Notes: generated from the letters alone by a model not told the origin. DNA of 64,000 nt from Stramonita haemastoma (GCA_030674155.1 CM060323.1:37026057-37090056), one strand, 5' to 3'. Shown: positions 1-35,910, numbered from the stretch's first letter. Program-made: numbers and translations.

Positions 1-651
1 GAACCATGCAGGGTTCATCCACCCAAGAACCATCTGAAAGAACCAGGACAGCAACCATTTATCCAATAGTCCTCAGCCATGCCACAAAGCTAAGCACAGT
101 CAGTCTTGCCCTACTGGAAAAGGGACTAACAAAACAGATCTAGCAGACGATGTAGATGTGTTCCTACAAAAACAGGGAAAGGATGGAGGTACTTTTCCAT
201 TACTGTACAGTAACTACTCTGCCTCCACTTGGTCAGCTGGAAAAACGTCACTGTGACAACACTGACATCCACACACAAGACAGACAACTGGCAACAGTCA
301 CCATGACACTGTCCACACACAAGACATTACATAACAAAGCAATCTATGGCCATATTCATGGAAAGACGATTTTGTTCTCTCTCCCTTTTTCCCCACTTTT
401 TTTTTTTTTTTTAAGCAAGGAAGAGGGTCTCTCTGCCCAGTCTTTTAGTCTTCACAGTTAGGTGTTAGCAGCCTCCCAACCTCCCTGGCCCCAGAAAGAA
501 GTCCTTGAGCAGCTCTTTGTTGCCTGTCCAGCAGCTCAATGCACGGAGCACCCCCCCTCCCCCCCCAACCTGGCCACTTAGTTCTTGAGGCAGGCTCTGA
601 GCTGACCTGAGCTGACCTGACATGTCAGTGAGCGGCGATCACTAGGTGGGT
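1..651. other. 3' flank / probable 3' UTR of the kinase gene
   Basis: Lies downstream of the kinase stop codon. Holds a T-run near 398-413, a C-run near 550-567 and a short tandem of gctgacctga at 601-620. No canonical AATAAA was seen on the minus strand, so the cleavage site is not defined. Short ORFs on both strands here show no recognisable protein. Confidence 0.5.
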
Positions 652-20284
<19,633 letters not shown>

Positions 20285-22539
20285 TTTCACTTTGGGATCA
20301 GAATACCAGTCACTGCTGTTTTTGGGACTACACAAACACACTAAATCCAGATGTCATAGCCACATTCGCCTAGAAATCCATCGGTTTGTGTTCACATTCA
20401 TTATTCCAGCCGACATTATTACCAACGATGATATCAGCCGGAACATCTTAAATATCCATCCGCGAATACCTTAAAACGATTCACTGGTTTATTGTTTTCT
20501 GGATCAAAAGTCGACACCTATTAGGTTTAATTCAAACAGATTTGTTAAAATCTAAAAATACGATAATGAATTTGCAAAATCTGATACAAACATAGAACTA
20601 CTTTTACTGTTTCTGCCGAGCATGAGTAAACCGTCTGGACATCCGGAGATACTTTCTTATACGGCTTTTGGTTGGTCAAAATGTCTGGAAATCCTTTCCC
20701 ATTGACAAGTTCGGCTTATCAGCATGCTTCTAACATTTTCTGAGTGGTATGTTGGGCGGTGACCAACCGCGTGTTGACCTCCACTTCATGCTACTTCCTA
20801 TTTATACACGATCTAGGAAATCCTTTTAAATCATGCAACAGAGTTTGGGGGAAAAAAAACAAAGTATGTCAGGAAATTTACACATAAACCTATGCTGATT
20901 TCTTCACCTCGTAACCTGTACTGTCTGAAAATGCGTTTTGCAAATTTCGCTCAGCTTTGTAGGACTTGGCCCATCCTTGAATTCGAAGTCGGAAGAGGTT
21001 TTTCCCACGCTGTTGGCTCTTAGCCTAGTGTTGTTGGGTGTTCCCTATTCACAGCTTTTGACTGGATTGTTGTCAGCAATAACAACAGGTGTATGTATGA
21101 ACCAACTGTCAGCACTCACTGGCAAGGCCAGAAGGGTCTACATCAACACTGTTTGGTGTCAAGCATGGCACTTAACGGATAACGTAGACCAAACTTGTGT
21201 GTGTGTGTGTGTGTTGTTTTTTTCTTTGGTGGGAAGGGGTGGTTTTATTTCAATTAATCAGTAAAAAGAAATCAAGGAGAACAATGCCCCCCCCCCCAAA
21301 AAAAAAAAAAGAAAGAAAGAAAAGACAACAAAAGAACTCTTTATTGTTTGGTCTCTTGCTTTTTTTCTTCTTTATTCTTTGCTTCTGTTTGCTTGTCTAG
21401 TGTCAGCTTTTCATTTCATTACTTTCAGCTGTTATTTGTCAAGGGGGAGGGGGGGGGTTAATGTTTGGTTGTTGTTGTTTTTTGTGGGGGGGGGCATTTT
21501 CATTTTCTGGTTTTGGTTTTTATGCATCGGGGGGGGGGGGGGGGGGGGCTTTTCATTCTCTTCTTTTTTTTGTTTTGTTCGTGTGTGTGTGTGTGTGTGG
21601 TGTGTGTGTGTGTGTGTGTTGGTGTGTGTTAATCAACAGTTCGTCTGTGTTAACCCATAAAGGAGTGCAGGATCGCTAGGGCAATATAACTTTTCAGTGT
21701 TCATTAACATTGTTCTATTGTTTGGATTTTTTTGTTAGTTGTCAGCTTTTACTACCCACTGCACAGCCCTCCTTTGTGGGGGGGGGGGGGGGAGGAGGGA
21801 ACAGGACATCCTAGTGGTTGAAGCTGTCCTAGCAATCTGGTTCAAGCCACCACCAAGACACCTGTTGATGAGAGAATGTTCCCCCCCTATCAAAGTCAAA
21901 ATTTTATTTTCATATGGTATATTGAGTAAGCAATGTTGTTGTTGTTGTTGTTCCCCAGCTTAACACTCTGGGGGGGTCACCCAGAGAGTGCACTCTGACT
22001 CACTAATCCCACCTGGGAATCACTGTGAGATTGAAATTGCACACTGAATGAGAAGTTTGGGTGTATGACTATTTTCAAGTACCCGCCTGTCAAAGTCAGC
22101 AAATCTCCATTTTCAGATGGAATGAGTAAGCAATAAATTTACTTTTTTTCATCAAGCCATCTATCTAGCAAAAACTTCAGATAAGACTATAAACTGATGT
22201 CCTGTGTCCCCACATAGAGCATCTTGTGTGTCAGTTAAAACATGTTCTGCCTTTCAGAAGAGTGAGCCATTGCATGCTGGTAAGAACACATAAAATTTTT
22301 ATTTAAAACACACAGAAGAAAAAAAAAGCTCCACAATGCCCGGGTGCTCTTTTTGAAACTCATCCCCAAAGTCGAAATGCGCTAGCATAATGGTGGGCAA
22401 ACAGTCCCATATTTAGTCAACCTTGGAGCTCTTGAGGAACAACTAAAACAAATTAAAAACAAAAACCAAAATAAACTTCAAAAAAAACACACCTCCCAAT
22501 GACTGAGCATAATAAGCGGCTTCAGTACCTACACCTAGC
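20285..22539. other. 5' flank of the kinase gene, homopolymer-rich
   Basis: Contains the presumptive 5' UTR/promoter of the minus-strand kinase gene (roughly 20285-20900); no TATA box could be assigned. Beyond it are G-runs (21436, 21486, 21530, 21779), an A-run and a TG tract near 21580-21630. No supported coding sequence. Confidence 0.5.
22185..22300 (+). mobile_element. SINE-2 fragment
   Basis: Phrases cctgtgtccccacatag, agcatcttgtgtgt, gttctgcctttcagaagagt and gccattgcatgctggtaag match the central part of SINE-2. Diverged. Confidence 0.55.
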
Positions 22540-22945
22540 CGCCTCTAACAGGAGTACTACAGACTGCCAGCCCTAACATCACCCGCTTCAACCTACAATT
22601 AACTCACAATGTCCATTCCTGACTGCCAGCCCCTAACTACAGGCCTGGCTATGTGGCCATGTCACCTACACCTGACTGCCAGCCTCTAACTACAGGCCTG
22701 GATGTGGCCATGTCACCTACACCTGACTGCCAGCCTCTAACTACAGGCCTGGTATATGGCCATGTCACCTACACCTGACTGCCAGCCTCTAACTAACAAG
22801 GCCATGGCCATGTGTGCCATGTCACCTACACCTGACTGCCAGCCTCTAACTACAGGCCTGGCATGTGGCCATGTCACCTACACCTGACTGCCACCCTAAC
22901 TACAGGCCTGGTATGTGGCCATGTCACCTACAGCTGACTGCTGAC
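22540..22945. repeat. ~55-bp minisatellite upstream of the secreted-protein gene
   Basis: About seven copies of cacctacacctgactgccag, cctctaactacaggcctgg, tatgtggccatgt with small indels. No exon edge is known beside it. Confidence 0.9.
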
Positions 22946-23099
22946 CGATGGCCACCAGCTGGACAGCAGCTTTTTCCTGAGACAGTCGGTACTGGTGACC
23001 CCCTATCTTGGGAAAGAGACTGAACCAACGACTAGAAGTTACTTCAACAGGACTGGTGCCACTGACCAGCCCTCAATCAACACCCATGTGATGTCCATC

Positions 23100-23545
23100 T
23101 AGAGATCCTCAAACCAGATCTCCATGCGAAGATGGAAATGACCAATGAACGGACGCGTGGGAACAGTAGGACGAGGGACGTCACAGAAGATGAGGCCCCC
23201 AAAAAAAAAAAAAGTTCCCATCATTGTCAAAGGTTCAGACAGCAAACTATTACTGTCTGTCATTTGAGTGAAAATGCATTGTGGTGCCATTAACTAAGTG
23301 CCTGACAAGTCAGGCCCAAGTAGCCCTACTGACTTCAGCATGGGAGAAAATCACTATCTTCTGGAAAGAAAGGCGGGAGAATGGACCAAGAAGGTAGAAA
23401 ATAGACAAAGAGGGTGACAAGAAGAAAACCAACAAGACAGAAACAAAGCGAGGATAGAAAAAAGGGAATCCCTAGTGCAGAATTTCCAGGATAGGATGAT
23501 GTTTATACTGACAGGCCCCCAGCATCTCCACGGCAGGGGAAGCGA
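23100..23545. repeat. Dispersed repeat, second copy at 62950-63670
   Basis: Both places share tgtctgt..atttgagtgaaaatgcatt, the ttaacta.gtgcctgac block, ggcgggagaatggaccaaga-like and gataggatgatgtttatactgacaggcccc-like segments in the same order. Probably a mobile element; no ORF or termini could be defined. Confidence 0.65.
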
Positions 23546-23607
23546 TGTTCCACAAGTGTCACATTGGCTGGACTGACAGTCAAAGACCTCAAAAAGCTGG
23601 GAATGTG

Positions 23608-23611
<4 letters not shown>

Positions 23612-23651
<40 letters not shown>

Positions 23652-23661
23652 CCACATCTCT

Positions 23662-23728
<67 letters not shown>

Positions 23729-23735
23729 CACACAT
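23612..23735. repeat. (TC)n(CA)n microsatellite
   Basis: A pure TC tract followed by CA, 270 bp upstream of the secreted-protein start codon. Confidence 0.95.
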
Positions 23736-24005
23736 GTAAGACTGATCACGATCTCTTCCACCAAGATTGCGAGAAATCTGATGACATTAGTGACCTTTTC
23801 CTTCACTGTCATCCAGATAAGGAAAACAGGCCATGGTAAAGAAAGCCCTCCTCAACTTATAAGGAGACCGCAATAAAGAAAATGCGCTTTCCCATCTGTG
23901 TTCTCTACACACCTTGAGGTCAACATCATAGCCAGCTTTATACAGGACAGCTGCAAGAGTAGTAGGCTATATTATACAGTAAAAACAGTAATAACGGCAG
24001 AAACA

Positions 24006-28072
<4,067 letters not shown>

Positions 28073-28495
28073 ACACCATTTACTGTTCTGTACTGATCTG
28101 GTTATTTTGGTGTGTTGAACAACAGTAGAAATGGTAGGAAATTCAAAGCCAGTGGTTGTAAAAAAAGATTTTTTTAAAAACCTACAGTAAGGTTATGTAT
28201 GCTTTCTGTGTACTTAGTTCTATAAAAATTTTCAAAGGTGGAGACACAACAGCAGCAATATCTTTTAAGCATGATGGTTATATTGATTTTGATGTCAAAC
28301 AGTAGCAATATTGTTTAAGTATGCTGGTTATAGATTTTCATGTCCATCTTATTACTTGTAAAACATGAAAATAACAGAGAAACATCATCACACAGTTTGA
28401 AAAAGGAAATCATCACTATGTACTGCATTTTGCAAGTGGTATATGAAATGGCTTTTAGGTGATGAATTTATGTATGCTAATGTTCCATCTGGTAC

Positions 28496-28501
28496 AATAA
28501 A
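28496..28501 (+). promoter_or_regulatory. AATAAA polyadenylation signal of the secreted-protein gene
   Basis: First canonical hexamer downstream of the stop codon on the plus strand, 424 nt into the 3' UTR. Confidence 0.6.
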
Positions 28502-28689
28502 GAAAACAAATTCACTAACTGCAAAGATTGTTCTGATTTTGCACATCTCTAAAAGATTATCAAGACTTCCCCTCCTCCTACAAACCCCCCCCCCCCCCCC
28601 CCCAAAAAAAAAAATTGTTACAAGATTTTATCATTCAGACTTGATGTTTTTTGTGTTCCAATAAGCATACATAATTCTATTGTATTGTA

Positions 28690-29097
28690 ATTAAATACCA
28701 CTTAAAGTCAAGGCAGATTTCTCTTTGTGAAGTTTGGACTGCTCTTCCAGGAAGAGTGTTGCTACAAAAGCAGCACTACCCATTATTTTTTTTCTTCTCC
28801 CGTCTGCAACTGTACTTGTTTCCCAATCAAAGAGGCTTTTTTTTCTACAAAATTTTGCCTTGGACAACCCCTTTTTGCTGTGGGTTCTTTTACATGCACT
28901 AAATAATTATGTGTAACACACCGGACCTTGGTTTATCATCTCATCCAAAAGACTAGCACCCAGATCACCACTCACAGTCTATTAGATGAGGGAAAAGTTT
29001 CTGGGCCAAATGGGATCAAATCACCACACACTTCAAACCTAGACACTTAGACTTTTCACTTTCTAAGCAGGTGCTAGACCACCAATCCACCAAACAT
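28690..29097 (-). mobile_element. SINE-4 copy, near full length
   Basis: Contains gcagatttctctttgtgaag, gtctgcaactgtacttgttt, ttttgccttggacaaccc, gtgggttcttttacatgc, gactagcacccagatcacca and a tRNA-like head in reverse (gcaggtgctagaccaccaat). The same order is seen at 46665 and around 50575/51023. Confidence 0.7.
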
Positions 29098-30129
29098 GGT
29101 ATGTTCAGAAAAATCAGGTGCTCCTATTGAGATGGAAACCTTGTCATATTCATCAAAAGAAAATTATTTCATACTGCAAAGAAAATTATGTGTTATCATG
29201 TATCTATTCATGGTATGCTAAGCTAAATGACAGACAAGTCAAGCTTGTCTCACCCATGGAAAATCTGGTTCTTTCTCAGATAAACATCTCACAAATTTAT
29301 AATACAATCGAAAAGTTAAGCTACATTTCTGACAAACATTCTTGGAAAATTAGTGTGCATGGCAGACAAGTAAAGATTATTATCCACACATATCTCAGCC
29401 ATGCTGTAGGCATAGAAACCAGTATAACTCTGTCTCTCTCTTCCCTCCCCCCCCCCCCCTCCCCCCTTCATCCTTCCCTCCAAGAAGAACTCCTTACTGA
29501 AAAACAGAAAATTAATGTGTTACTTGTGCTTGCAATAAAGCTGGAGAATATTGTATACGTACCCCCAATAAATATATTTTTAGAACTCAACAAACTTCAG
29601 GTAGGCATTATTGCACTCTCTGCAGTAACTTGCTGTGTTTTTCAGACATTCCCTTTTCATGAAGATTATGCACAAAGTAGTAGCACAAGAGTCAATTCAT
29701 TCTTATCTCTCTGACCTCTTTTTACTCTACCTTGTTATCTAACCACTACTAACAGTAGTCATTTAATCTCATGAAATAAAAAATGGACATAACCAGCAAC
29801 TCAGTCTTGGACACAACCACCAACCCAATCTTGGCAAACATTCTGAACAATCTATATATCATTCCAGAGCTCCATTTTATAGGTGTCGTGCAATGCTACT
29901 ATTTAAAATATCTGAACAAAAGACAATTGGTAAGCATGCAACTTTCTTGATTACAGTGTGAGACCATTTATTTTGTTCTTTGACTATAAACATCCATTGG
30001 GCATTACCCAGCTTAACACCCTGAGGGTCATCTAGAATACATGCACTCTAGATATCTCACTCATCACACCTATGAGACTGTCATTGTACAAGTACATTGG
30101 ATAAGAAGTTTGTGTGTGTGAAAAACTTT

Positions 30130-30155
30130 ACTACATACATACATACATACATACA

Positions 30156-30189
<34 letters not shown>

Positions 30190-30198
30190 CATACATTA
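30130..30198. repeat. (TACA)n microsatellite
   Basis: About 15 tetranucleotide units. Confidence 0.95.
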
Positions 30199-31299
30199 TG
30201 GCAGTTTTCAAGTACCTTATATAGAAAGTCATTCTCTGGCTTAAGAGGATTTTTTTTTTCTTCTTTGATGAAGAGTACAGGTTGTCATATGATATTGATA
30301 GGTTTATTATGGATTAAGACAATCCCAGCATACCATTTCAAAGTGCAACATTCAAATATATACATACAGGCTTACATCAATAACTAGCAAAGCTTTTGGC
30401 CACACTGAGAGTCCAACTATCCCAACACAGCCAAAGACCACCTTGATATAAGTACCAGTCACAGAGGATCTAGGAGCATGCAATGTTGCTAGATCACCCA
30501 GAGTACCTTTCAAAGTGCTTGTTCAAGTCCCCAAAGTTGTTTTTCAATCTATAATTCAATAATGAATGAGTCTTGTAAAGTACTCTAAAGTGGTCACAGT
30601 GGTCAGTGTTTCACCACTGTCCAGTATACTGTCACGTCACGAATCCTGCCTGTATATGATATAATATGCATAGATGCTCAATCAGAGTCTGTCTCAGCAC
30701 TGATCTGATCTGAATTGACCCAGAGAACCATTTATACACATCTTATGTATTGTCTCACTTGCTGTTTTTCATTTCTGTCGAATCTGACTCATTTATTAAA
30801 TGAATAAATTAATTCATTAAAAAAAATGCTTGCTGCTTTTGGACACATATACCCTGTTCCTGCTTTGTGCATCTCAGAGAGCCACCTTTCTCAGTTAAAA
30901 AAAAAAAAAAAAAAAAAAAAGTAAAACAGAAATATGACTGACTTGACTTTCTAATGTTTACCATTACTCAATAGCACTTATCACATTGTCAGATCTGTCA
31001 GTAATACTAGCTGAAGCTTAGGCATCATCATAAGTGCGTGGGTTTGTTGGGATTTTTTTTCAAGAGTGAAGACACTGATATGTGATAGAGGTCCATTACT
31101 CAGGAAACTACACAATAATAATTTTTACAGATTTTGCTTTTTGAAATTATTTTCCTACTGACCATGAACCATTGATTAGAACTAGGATTGTACAAGAAGA
31201 ATGGTGTTTTGAAACAAGCTGAACATCAGTCTGCTGTGACATGTTATGACATTTTCTTCTTAAACTAAGTATACATTTATTTGATTTTATTTATTTATT

Positions 31300-31545
31300 T
31301 ATTCTTTTATATATCAAGTATAATGGAATAAGCACCCATGTGCTTTTTTACTTCCAGTCCCCGTGTGGATGCAGTTCTGTAAATTTTGTCATCTGTTCCC
31401 ACCAGCACACAATAGCCTACTCTTTCAAAAAGTGGAATAGGATTTAACAAGTGCAGATGTTCTGCATGTATTCACACATGGGGCTTGGTTTATAGTCTCA
31501 TCCCAATGACTTTTTGGGTCAGTGTGTAGACTAGCATAGACTCCT
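31300..31545 (-). mobile_element. SINE-2 copy
   Basis: Tail ttatttatttattctttta, then atggaataagcacccatgtg, cttccagtccccgtgtggat, tcatctgttcccaccagcac, acacatggggcttggttta, and a partial end with tgactttttgggtcagtg. Confidence 0.8.
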
Positions 31546-32234
31546 ATGAGTTAACTCTTTGAGGAGCCTGCTGGGGGTAATGCATTGATTTTTTTTCATG
31601 AAAAATATAAATGTAACCAGTACTGCATTAGTTGCACCAAGGCTGGTTAAAAGATCATAATGGCTTTCAGCTCCCCCCCCCCCCCCCCCCCCCCCCCACC
31701 ATATATTATTTTCTTTACTACTAATGATGTAACACCCCAACAATGCACACACAATTTGAGTAAAGCCAGTCAGACATATTCAATTTTCTGTGTGAGAAAC
31801 AAAAAGCAAACAATTTTTTTTTTTTTAATAAGCGCAGGTACTCACGGCTACTATTTTAAGTTTTGTCCGACAACGATGTGACAGAAAAGTGTACACGTAA
31901 ACAAGGGAATAACGTCTTGATCTATATTTCTATGTACAGGCCAGATGTTGCATATCATAGGCCTAGCGAGAACTGGCTGAAATGATGTGCATGTTGTGGT
32001 ACTTTCCGTCAAAGCGGAGATCTCCGATTTAAGGACTGTCGAGGTGTGTGCACATGTTTGAGCGTTTGTATACGATCGTCTGACAGATGGGGTTTTATCA
32101 GCTGGGTTTGCATTCGAATGAAACCCTGTTTATAAAACTTATCAATTGCTTAGACTTACCTTGTAAACCTGATCTGAACTTATCCATTGTATGTAGATGA
32201 ATTCACAAAGAATTCGCACTTTCATATTCAGTTT

Positions 32235-32351
32235 ACTTTCGCACTGAAACATTTTCTGAATTACTTCCCCTGTTTTTTCTCGTCGCGACACAGTGCACTG
32301 GTATAAACCTATGAAGGGGAAATAATTCTGAAAATGTTTCAGTGCGAAAGT
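32235..32351. repeat. 37-bp inverted repeat (hairpin) with 43-nt loop
   Basis: Arms 32235-32271 and 32315-32351 (left begins ACTTTCGCACTGAAACATTT) pair along 37 positions with two mismatches. Weaker complementarity extends outward. The sequence is not simple, so this is a true foldback: a small MITE, or a long hairpin RNA if transcribed. Confidence 0.85.
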
Positions 32352-32409
32352 GAAAGTCGAATATTGAGCACTTAGTAGGCTTTGCTCGAATCGCAAAAAT
32401 GGTGGAAAG

Positions 32410-32620
32410 AGCCTATTTTATTTATTTATTTATTCTTTTATATCGAGGATAACAGAATAAGCAATCATGTGCTTTCTTTCATCTGGTCCCCGTGTGTATG
32501 CAGTTTTGTAAATATTGTCATCTGTTCCCACCGGCACACGATGGCCTACCAAGATGTTCTGCGTGCGTTCGCACACGGGGCCTCGGTTTAGTCTCATCCG
32601 AAGGACTGTAGCTAATGAGA
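32410..32620 (-). mobile_element. SINE-2 copy
   Basis: Tail ttatttatttattctttta, then tatcgaggataacagaataa, tctggtccccgtgtgtatgc, tctgttcccaccggcacacg, gttcgcacacggggcctcgg and ctcatccgaaggactgtagc. One of the best-preserved bodies. Its tail provides AATAAA motifs on the strand of the H1 gene, about 670 bp downstream of it. Confidence 0.85.
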
Positions 32621-33038
32621 CTTAGGCTTATTTGATTTAAAAGTATACTATTAATATATTGGGTGCGCGTTAGGCCTGTACTGTAACCAGTGCTCAGCCT
32701 TGTTAGTCGATTAAGGGCCACACTTTCCACTTGCATGCACCTGCCACGCAGTCACGACGAATAGGACGCTATAGATGATGTATGCTTTTATACACAGCCA
32801 GATTTTAAGATTCCCTCATTATATTGTTAGGAAGCTGGGCATCTGTAAACTAGCCTCGTAAATCATGCATGCAAAGCAACAACAAAAACCGAAACAAAAA
32901 AACCAAAACCAAAACAAAAATTAACAATATCAAAACAAAAAAATGCTGTTAGTGAATACTAAATTACAGGACTCCAAAGGGGGTGGTGTAAACCAATTCA
33001 AGAGCAACAAGATGTCCATCCCACTTGGGAAGACGAAT

Positions 33039-33054
33039 GGCCCAAACGAGGGCC
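33039..33054 (-). terminator. Possible, divergent histone 3' stem-loop
   Basis: On the mRNA strand GGCCCTCGTTTGGGCC is 16 nt long, 47 nt after the H1 stop. It has the 6-4-6 layout of the replication-dependent histone stem-loop, and its first six bases match. The loop CGTT and a U:U closing pair depart from the usual UUUC/AG, and no histone downstream element is evident. Alternatively a chance hairpin. Confidence 0.35.
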
Positions 33055-33101
33055 TAGAGAAAAAAAAAGAAAAGACAAAATGGATGAACAGTGTGGACTG
33101 T

Positions 33102-33644
33102 TCACTTCTTTGCTGCCTTCTTGGCTGCAGCCTTCTTGGGGGTCTTGGTCTTCTTGGGCTTGGCGGCCTTCTTGGCTGGAGACTTGGCTGCCTTCTTGGG
33201 CTTGGCGGCTTTCTTGGCAGGAGACTTGGGCTTCTTGGCAGCTACCTTCTTGGGTTTGGCTGCCTTCTTGGCTGCAGGCTTCTTGGGCTTCTTGGCAGCT
33301 GCCTTAGGCTTCTTGACTTTCTTCACCTTCTTGGCAGCAACCTTTTTCTCCCCCAGACGGAAAGAGCCAGAAGCCCCAGTGCCCTTGGCTTGCTTCAAAG
33401 TGCCAGCCTTGACTCCAGCCTTCAGGGAAGTCTTGAGACGGGCATTGATCTTGGTCACCTCATTGCCCACTTTGTAGTTGGCCATGATGTACTTCAGGAT
33501 AGCCTGTCGGGAGGAGCCACCCCTTTCCTTGAGGGAGGTCACGGCAGCTGCGATCATGACGTTGTACTTGGGATGCAGAGAGGGCTTGGCAGGCTTCCGA
33601 GCCTTGGCCGCCTTCTTGGCAGGAGCAGGAGCAGCGTCAGACAT
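33102..33644 (-). CDS. H1: Linker histone H1
   Basis: Intronless 180-residue protein that binds linker DNA at the nucleosome dyad and compacts chromatin. The ATG at 33644 gives [15 protein letters not shown] short Ala/Lys/Pro N-tail precedes a winged-helix globular domain at about 21-100 ([20 protein letters not shown], then [10 protein letters not shown] and [10 protein letters not shown], the standard H1/H5 signatures). From 101 to 180 the protein is almost only Lys, Ala and Pro, with two SPAKK DNA-binding/CDK-site motifs. The stop TGA is at 33102-33104. The open frame continues 15 codons upstream without an ATG, and the chosen start lies about 107 nt below a TATA box. It is a single gene; no core histone genes lie beside it. 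Confidence 0.97.
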   Translation of the reverse strand: MSDAAPAPAKKAAKARKPAKPSLHPKYNVMIAAAVTSLKERGGSSRQAILKYIMANYKVGNEVTKINARLKTSLKAGVKAGTLKQAKGTGASGSFRLGEKKVAAKKVKKVKKPKAAAKKPKKPAAKKAAKPKKVAAKKPKSPAKKAAKPKKAAKSPAKKAAKPKKTKTPKKAAAKKAAKK

Positions 33645-33750
33645 GGTGCTTGAGAGAAAAACCGTAAAAGCGGATCGGATGTAATACAAAGAGCGAGGTC
33701 GATGCTAGCGAGCTGGCAGAGCGAATGACGGCAGTGCAACACTCTCCCGT

Positions 33751-33760
33751 ATTTATACCC
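33751..33760 (-). promoter_or_regulatory. TATA box of the H1 gene
   Basis: GGGTATAAAT on the minus strand, 107 bp upstream of the start codon; the only good TATA element in the region. Confidence 0.8.
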
Positions 33761-33835
33761 ATTTTCCGGACTGCAAAGACAGCACTGCGCGCGTGCAAGC
33801 GTTTCGGCTGTTTAGCGGCCTCGACAGGGCAAATT

Positions 33836-33842
33836 TGTGTTT
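33836..33842 (-). promoter_or_regulatory. H1-box (AAACACA)
   Basis: Exact AAACACA on the minus strand, about 80 bp upstream of the TATA box, the position and sequence known for the cell-cycle element of animal H1 promoters. Confidence 0.7.
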
Positions 33843-34416
33843 GTTGACATTTGTTTCGGGGCTTGTCATTTACAAACAGCTGCAAGGACACACACATATT
33901 GTATATCATTAAACTTGTCTGGAAAATGGAATCCTTTTCATATATACCTCGATTAGAAGGCTGCTCCCAGTAAAAAGAAATCGGCGAATAAAGTCCTGAT
34001 TTTCGACCACATGAAACAAGTTCGTTGCACAAAACAACTGATTTTACCTAAAATTGATCTGAAATATACCCATATGAGCTATGAAAATAATTGTTGGACT
34101 GTCATCTATTTGTCAACGTAGACTATTTGTCTCTCGCTATTGTGTGGAAATAGTTTGATGTTGTTTTCTGAACAACACAAAACACAACTTGTGGCTGGCC
34201 AGCCATTTTCTCATTCCCTCTTTATGCTTACTAAAATTTTCAGCGCTCGTTTGCGTAGAGGTGCAGCTTATTTCACAGAAATATTTTGATTCCAACCATT
34301 TAACAGGGGTAGAAAAACAAAATCAATACAAGTGCATGTTCGTACACATCAAAATAAGGTCTGTTTAGAAATTTTTTCTTGGCATCTTGTTCGACGCATT
34401 TGTTGCATGATTCACA

Positions 34417-34620
34417 ATGGCGTCGATTCGTCGCTACACAGTCCTGATCCTTTCCCCCCAAAGCATAGCGCTTGACGATATCATTTTACATACATTGGAG
34501 AATAAAACAATGTCGGCATGGGGTAATTTCACATTATTAATCATTTTGGAGGCAATGTATGGACAGGGAAAAGCAGAAAACAGGCTTGCGTGTTGGAGCC
34601 TGTGTGGCGGAGACGGCTGA
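34417..34620 (+). CDS. Weak candidate first coding exon, unknown protein
   Basis: ATG in a good context (CACAATGG) opens 67 codons beginning MASIRRYTVLILSPQ; the stop TGA overlaps a strong donor-like GAG|GTACGTGG at 34619. If a single-base assembly error is present, as in four other exons here, it could be the 5' exon of a plus-strand gene divergent from H1. No domain is recognisable and no downstream exon was found, so it may be chance. Confidence 0.15.
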   Translation: MASIRRYTVLILSPQSIALDDIILHTLENKTMSAWGNFTLLIILEAMYGQGKAENRLACWSLCGGDG

Positions 34621-35519
34621 GGTACGTGGCAGCCGACCGTCAACTTTGTGGCTGCATTCAATTTTCTGAAACATGTATGCTTGCTAAGCACCAAAAACAA
34701 AGACACATACTCATTCATACTCTAAGATATGCATTCTACGCAAGTTTTCCGGGTGTATGTTGAGTGTATGTCATTCTATTGCATCCACCCTAGAGCGTGC
34801 ATTTTCAAACGAAGAAGGCGGTCGTTTCGCTGCCAACTCATTCTGACCTCGAGAACTTCACATTGGCTTTGAAATCGCCAAATTAAATGCCTTGCCTCAT
34901 TTATACATCATGCAATCATTTTCCAAACTTGTGTTTTTACATTTTATATCCTATGTGCGCATAACGGTAATACATTGGGACAAAAATGCTTTGAACGAAG
35001 AATAAACACATTAAGGGAAAATATAGGTCAGCGATCAAATATGGCGGCGTGCTAACCGTTTAGGCCTAGGCCTAGCCTAACCCAGCCTAGGCCTAGGCTA
35101 GTGTGTGTGTGTGTGTTTATGTGTGTAAGCCCATCAGATAAATAAAAAGCTAAATGTATTCAAATCATTGTATGGTTATGCGTTGATTACATATTGTCAA
35201 GCACTGATCGAACGAACACCAAAATTCCTGTCGATCACTAAATGACCAGGCGCCTAAGACTAGGCTTTTTTCTTTCCTTTTTCTTCAAACCCTACATAAA
35301 CAGTTCGATCAATCCACACGTAGCCTAACTCATCAAATAGCGCCCAGAACAATAACAAACAACAACGACAAAAAGATGATAAAACTATCAGTTAATGCCA
35401 GTATAGGGAGGGTCGCCAATTGTTATCGCTTTGAGATGGACACACTTATCGCTTTTATTGTAGGCCTAGTGATAATCACAGCTGCGCTAGGCTAGCCTAG
35501 GCCTACTAGGCCTGTCCGA

Positions 35520-35910
35520 TTTTGGGACTGTAGGCCTACCATCAACCAACCACCCAGAGGTAGGCCTACGCCACAAGTTTTGGTTTGTATTACAGTCCCT
35601 GCGGGCGATTTAATGACTGGACCAATCATGGGCCGGATGAGAAGAAAAAAAAGTATGTGAATGATATCTGTAACCCATGAAAATATAATTAAATAAAGAT
35701 AAAGATAAATAAACAAAGCAGCTCCATTACCACTTTGCCACATACCTTGGTTTTGGTTTGATTTTATTAGAGTCCCAGCGGACTCATCTGATTTAGAAAC
35801 TGTACCACCAACCAACCGTTACTTCGCCACATGCCGTGGTTTTGGTTTGGCTGTATCAGAATCCCAGCGATATGCGATTTAGAGACTATGCAACCAACCA
35901 ACCACCCCAG
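35520..35910. repeat. ~90-bp degenerate tandem repeat, ~3 copies
   Basis: Each copy runs ccaaccaacca, ccaca, ttggttttggtttg, cagtcccagcg, gatttagaaactg in order. AT-rich filler interrupts copies 1 and 2. Confidence 0.75.

Larger units (their letters stand above)
28073..33038. other. Intergenic region, repeats only
   Basis: Contains the 3' UTR of the secreted-protein gene, SINE copies, a C-run (28587-28602), a TACA microsatellite, an A-run (30898-30920), a C-run (31674-31697) and an inverted repeat at 32235-32351. An uninterrupted 198-codon plus-strand frame at 29118-29714 has no recognisable domain and unremarkable composition. Confidence 0.5.

Noticed and set aside
20938..21264. 108-codon ORF with a hydrophobic stretch upstream of the kinase
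   Set aside because: Begins with TTG, not ATG, and runs into a TG tract; no family resemblance.
29118..29714. 198-codon plus-strand ORF
   Set aside because: AT-rich, contains a poly-Pro run from a C-rich tract, no recognisable domain, no promoter or splice context. Probably chance, but not excluded as a lineage-specific gene.
33091..33653. Plus-strand ORFs of 128 and 236 codons over the H1 gene
   Set aside because: Antisense shadows of the Lys/Ala/Pro-rich H1 tail, which has few stops in any frame; the minus frame is a clear H1.
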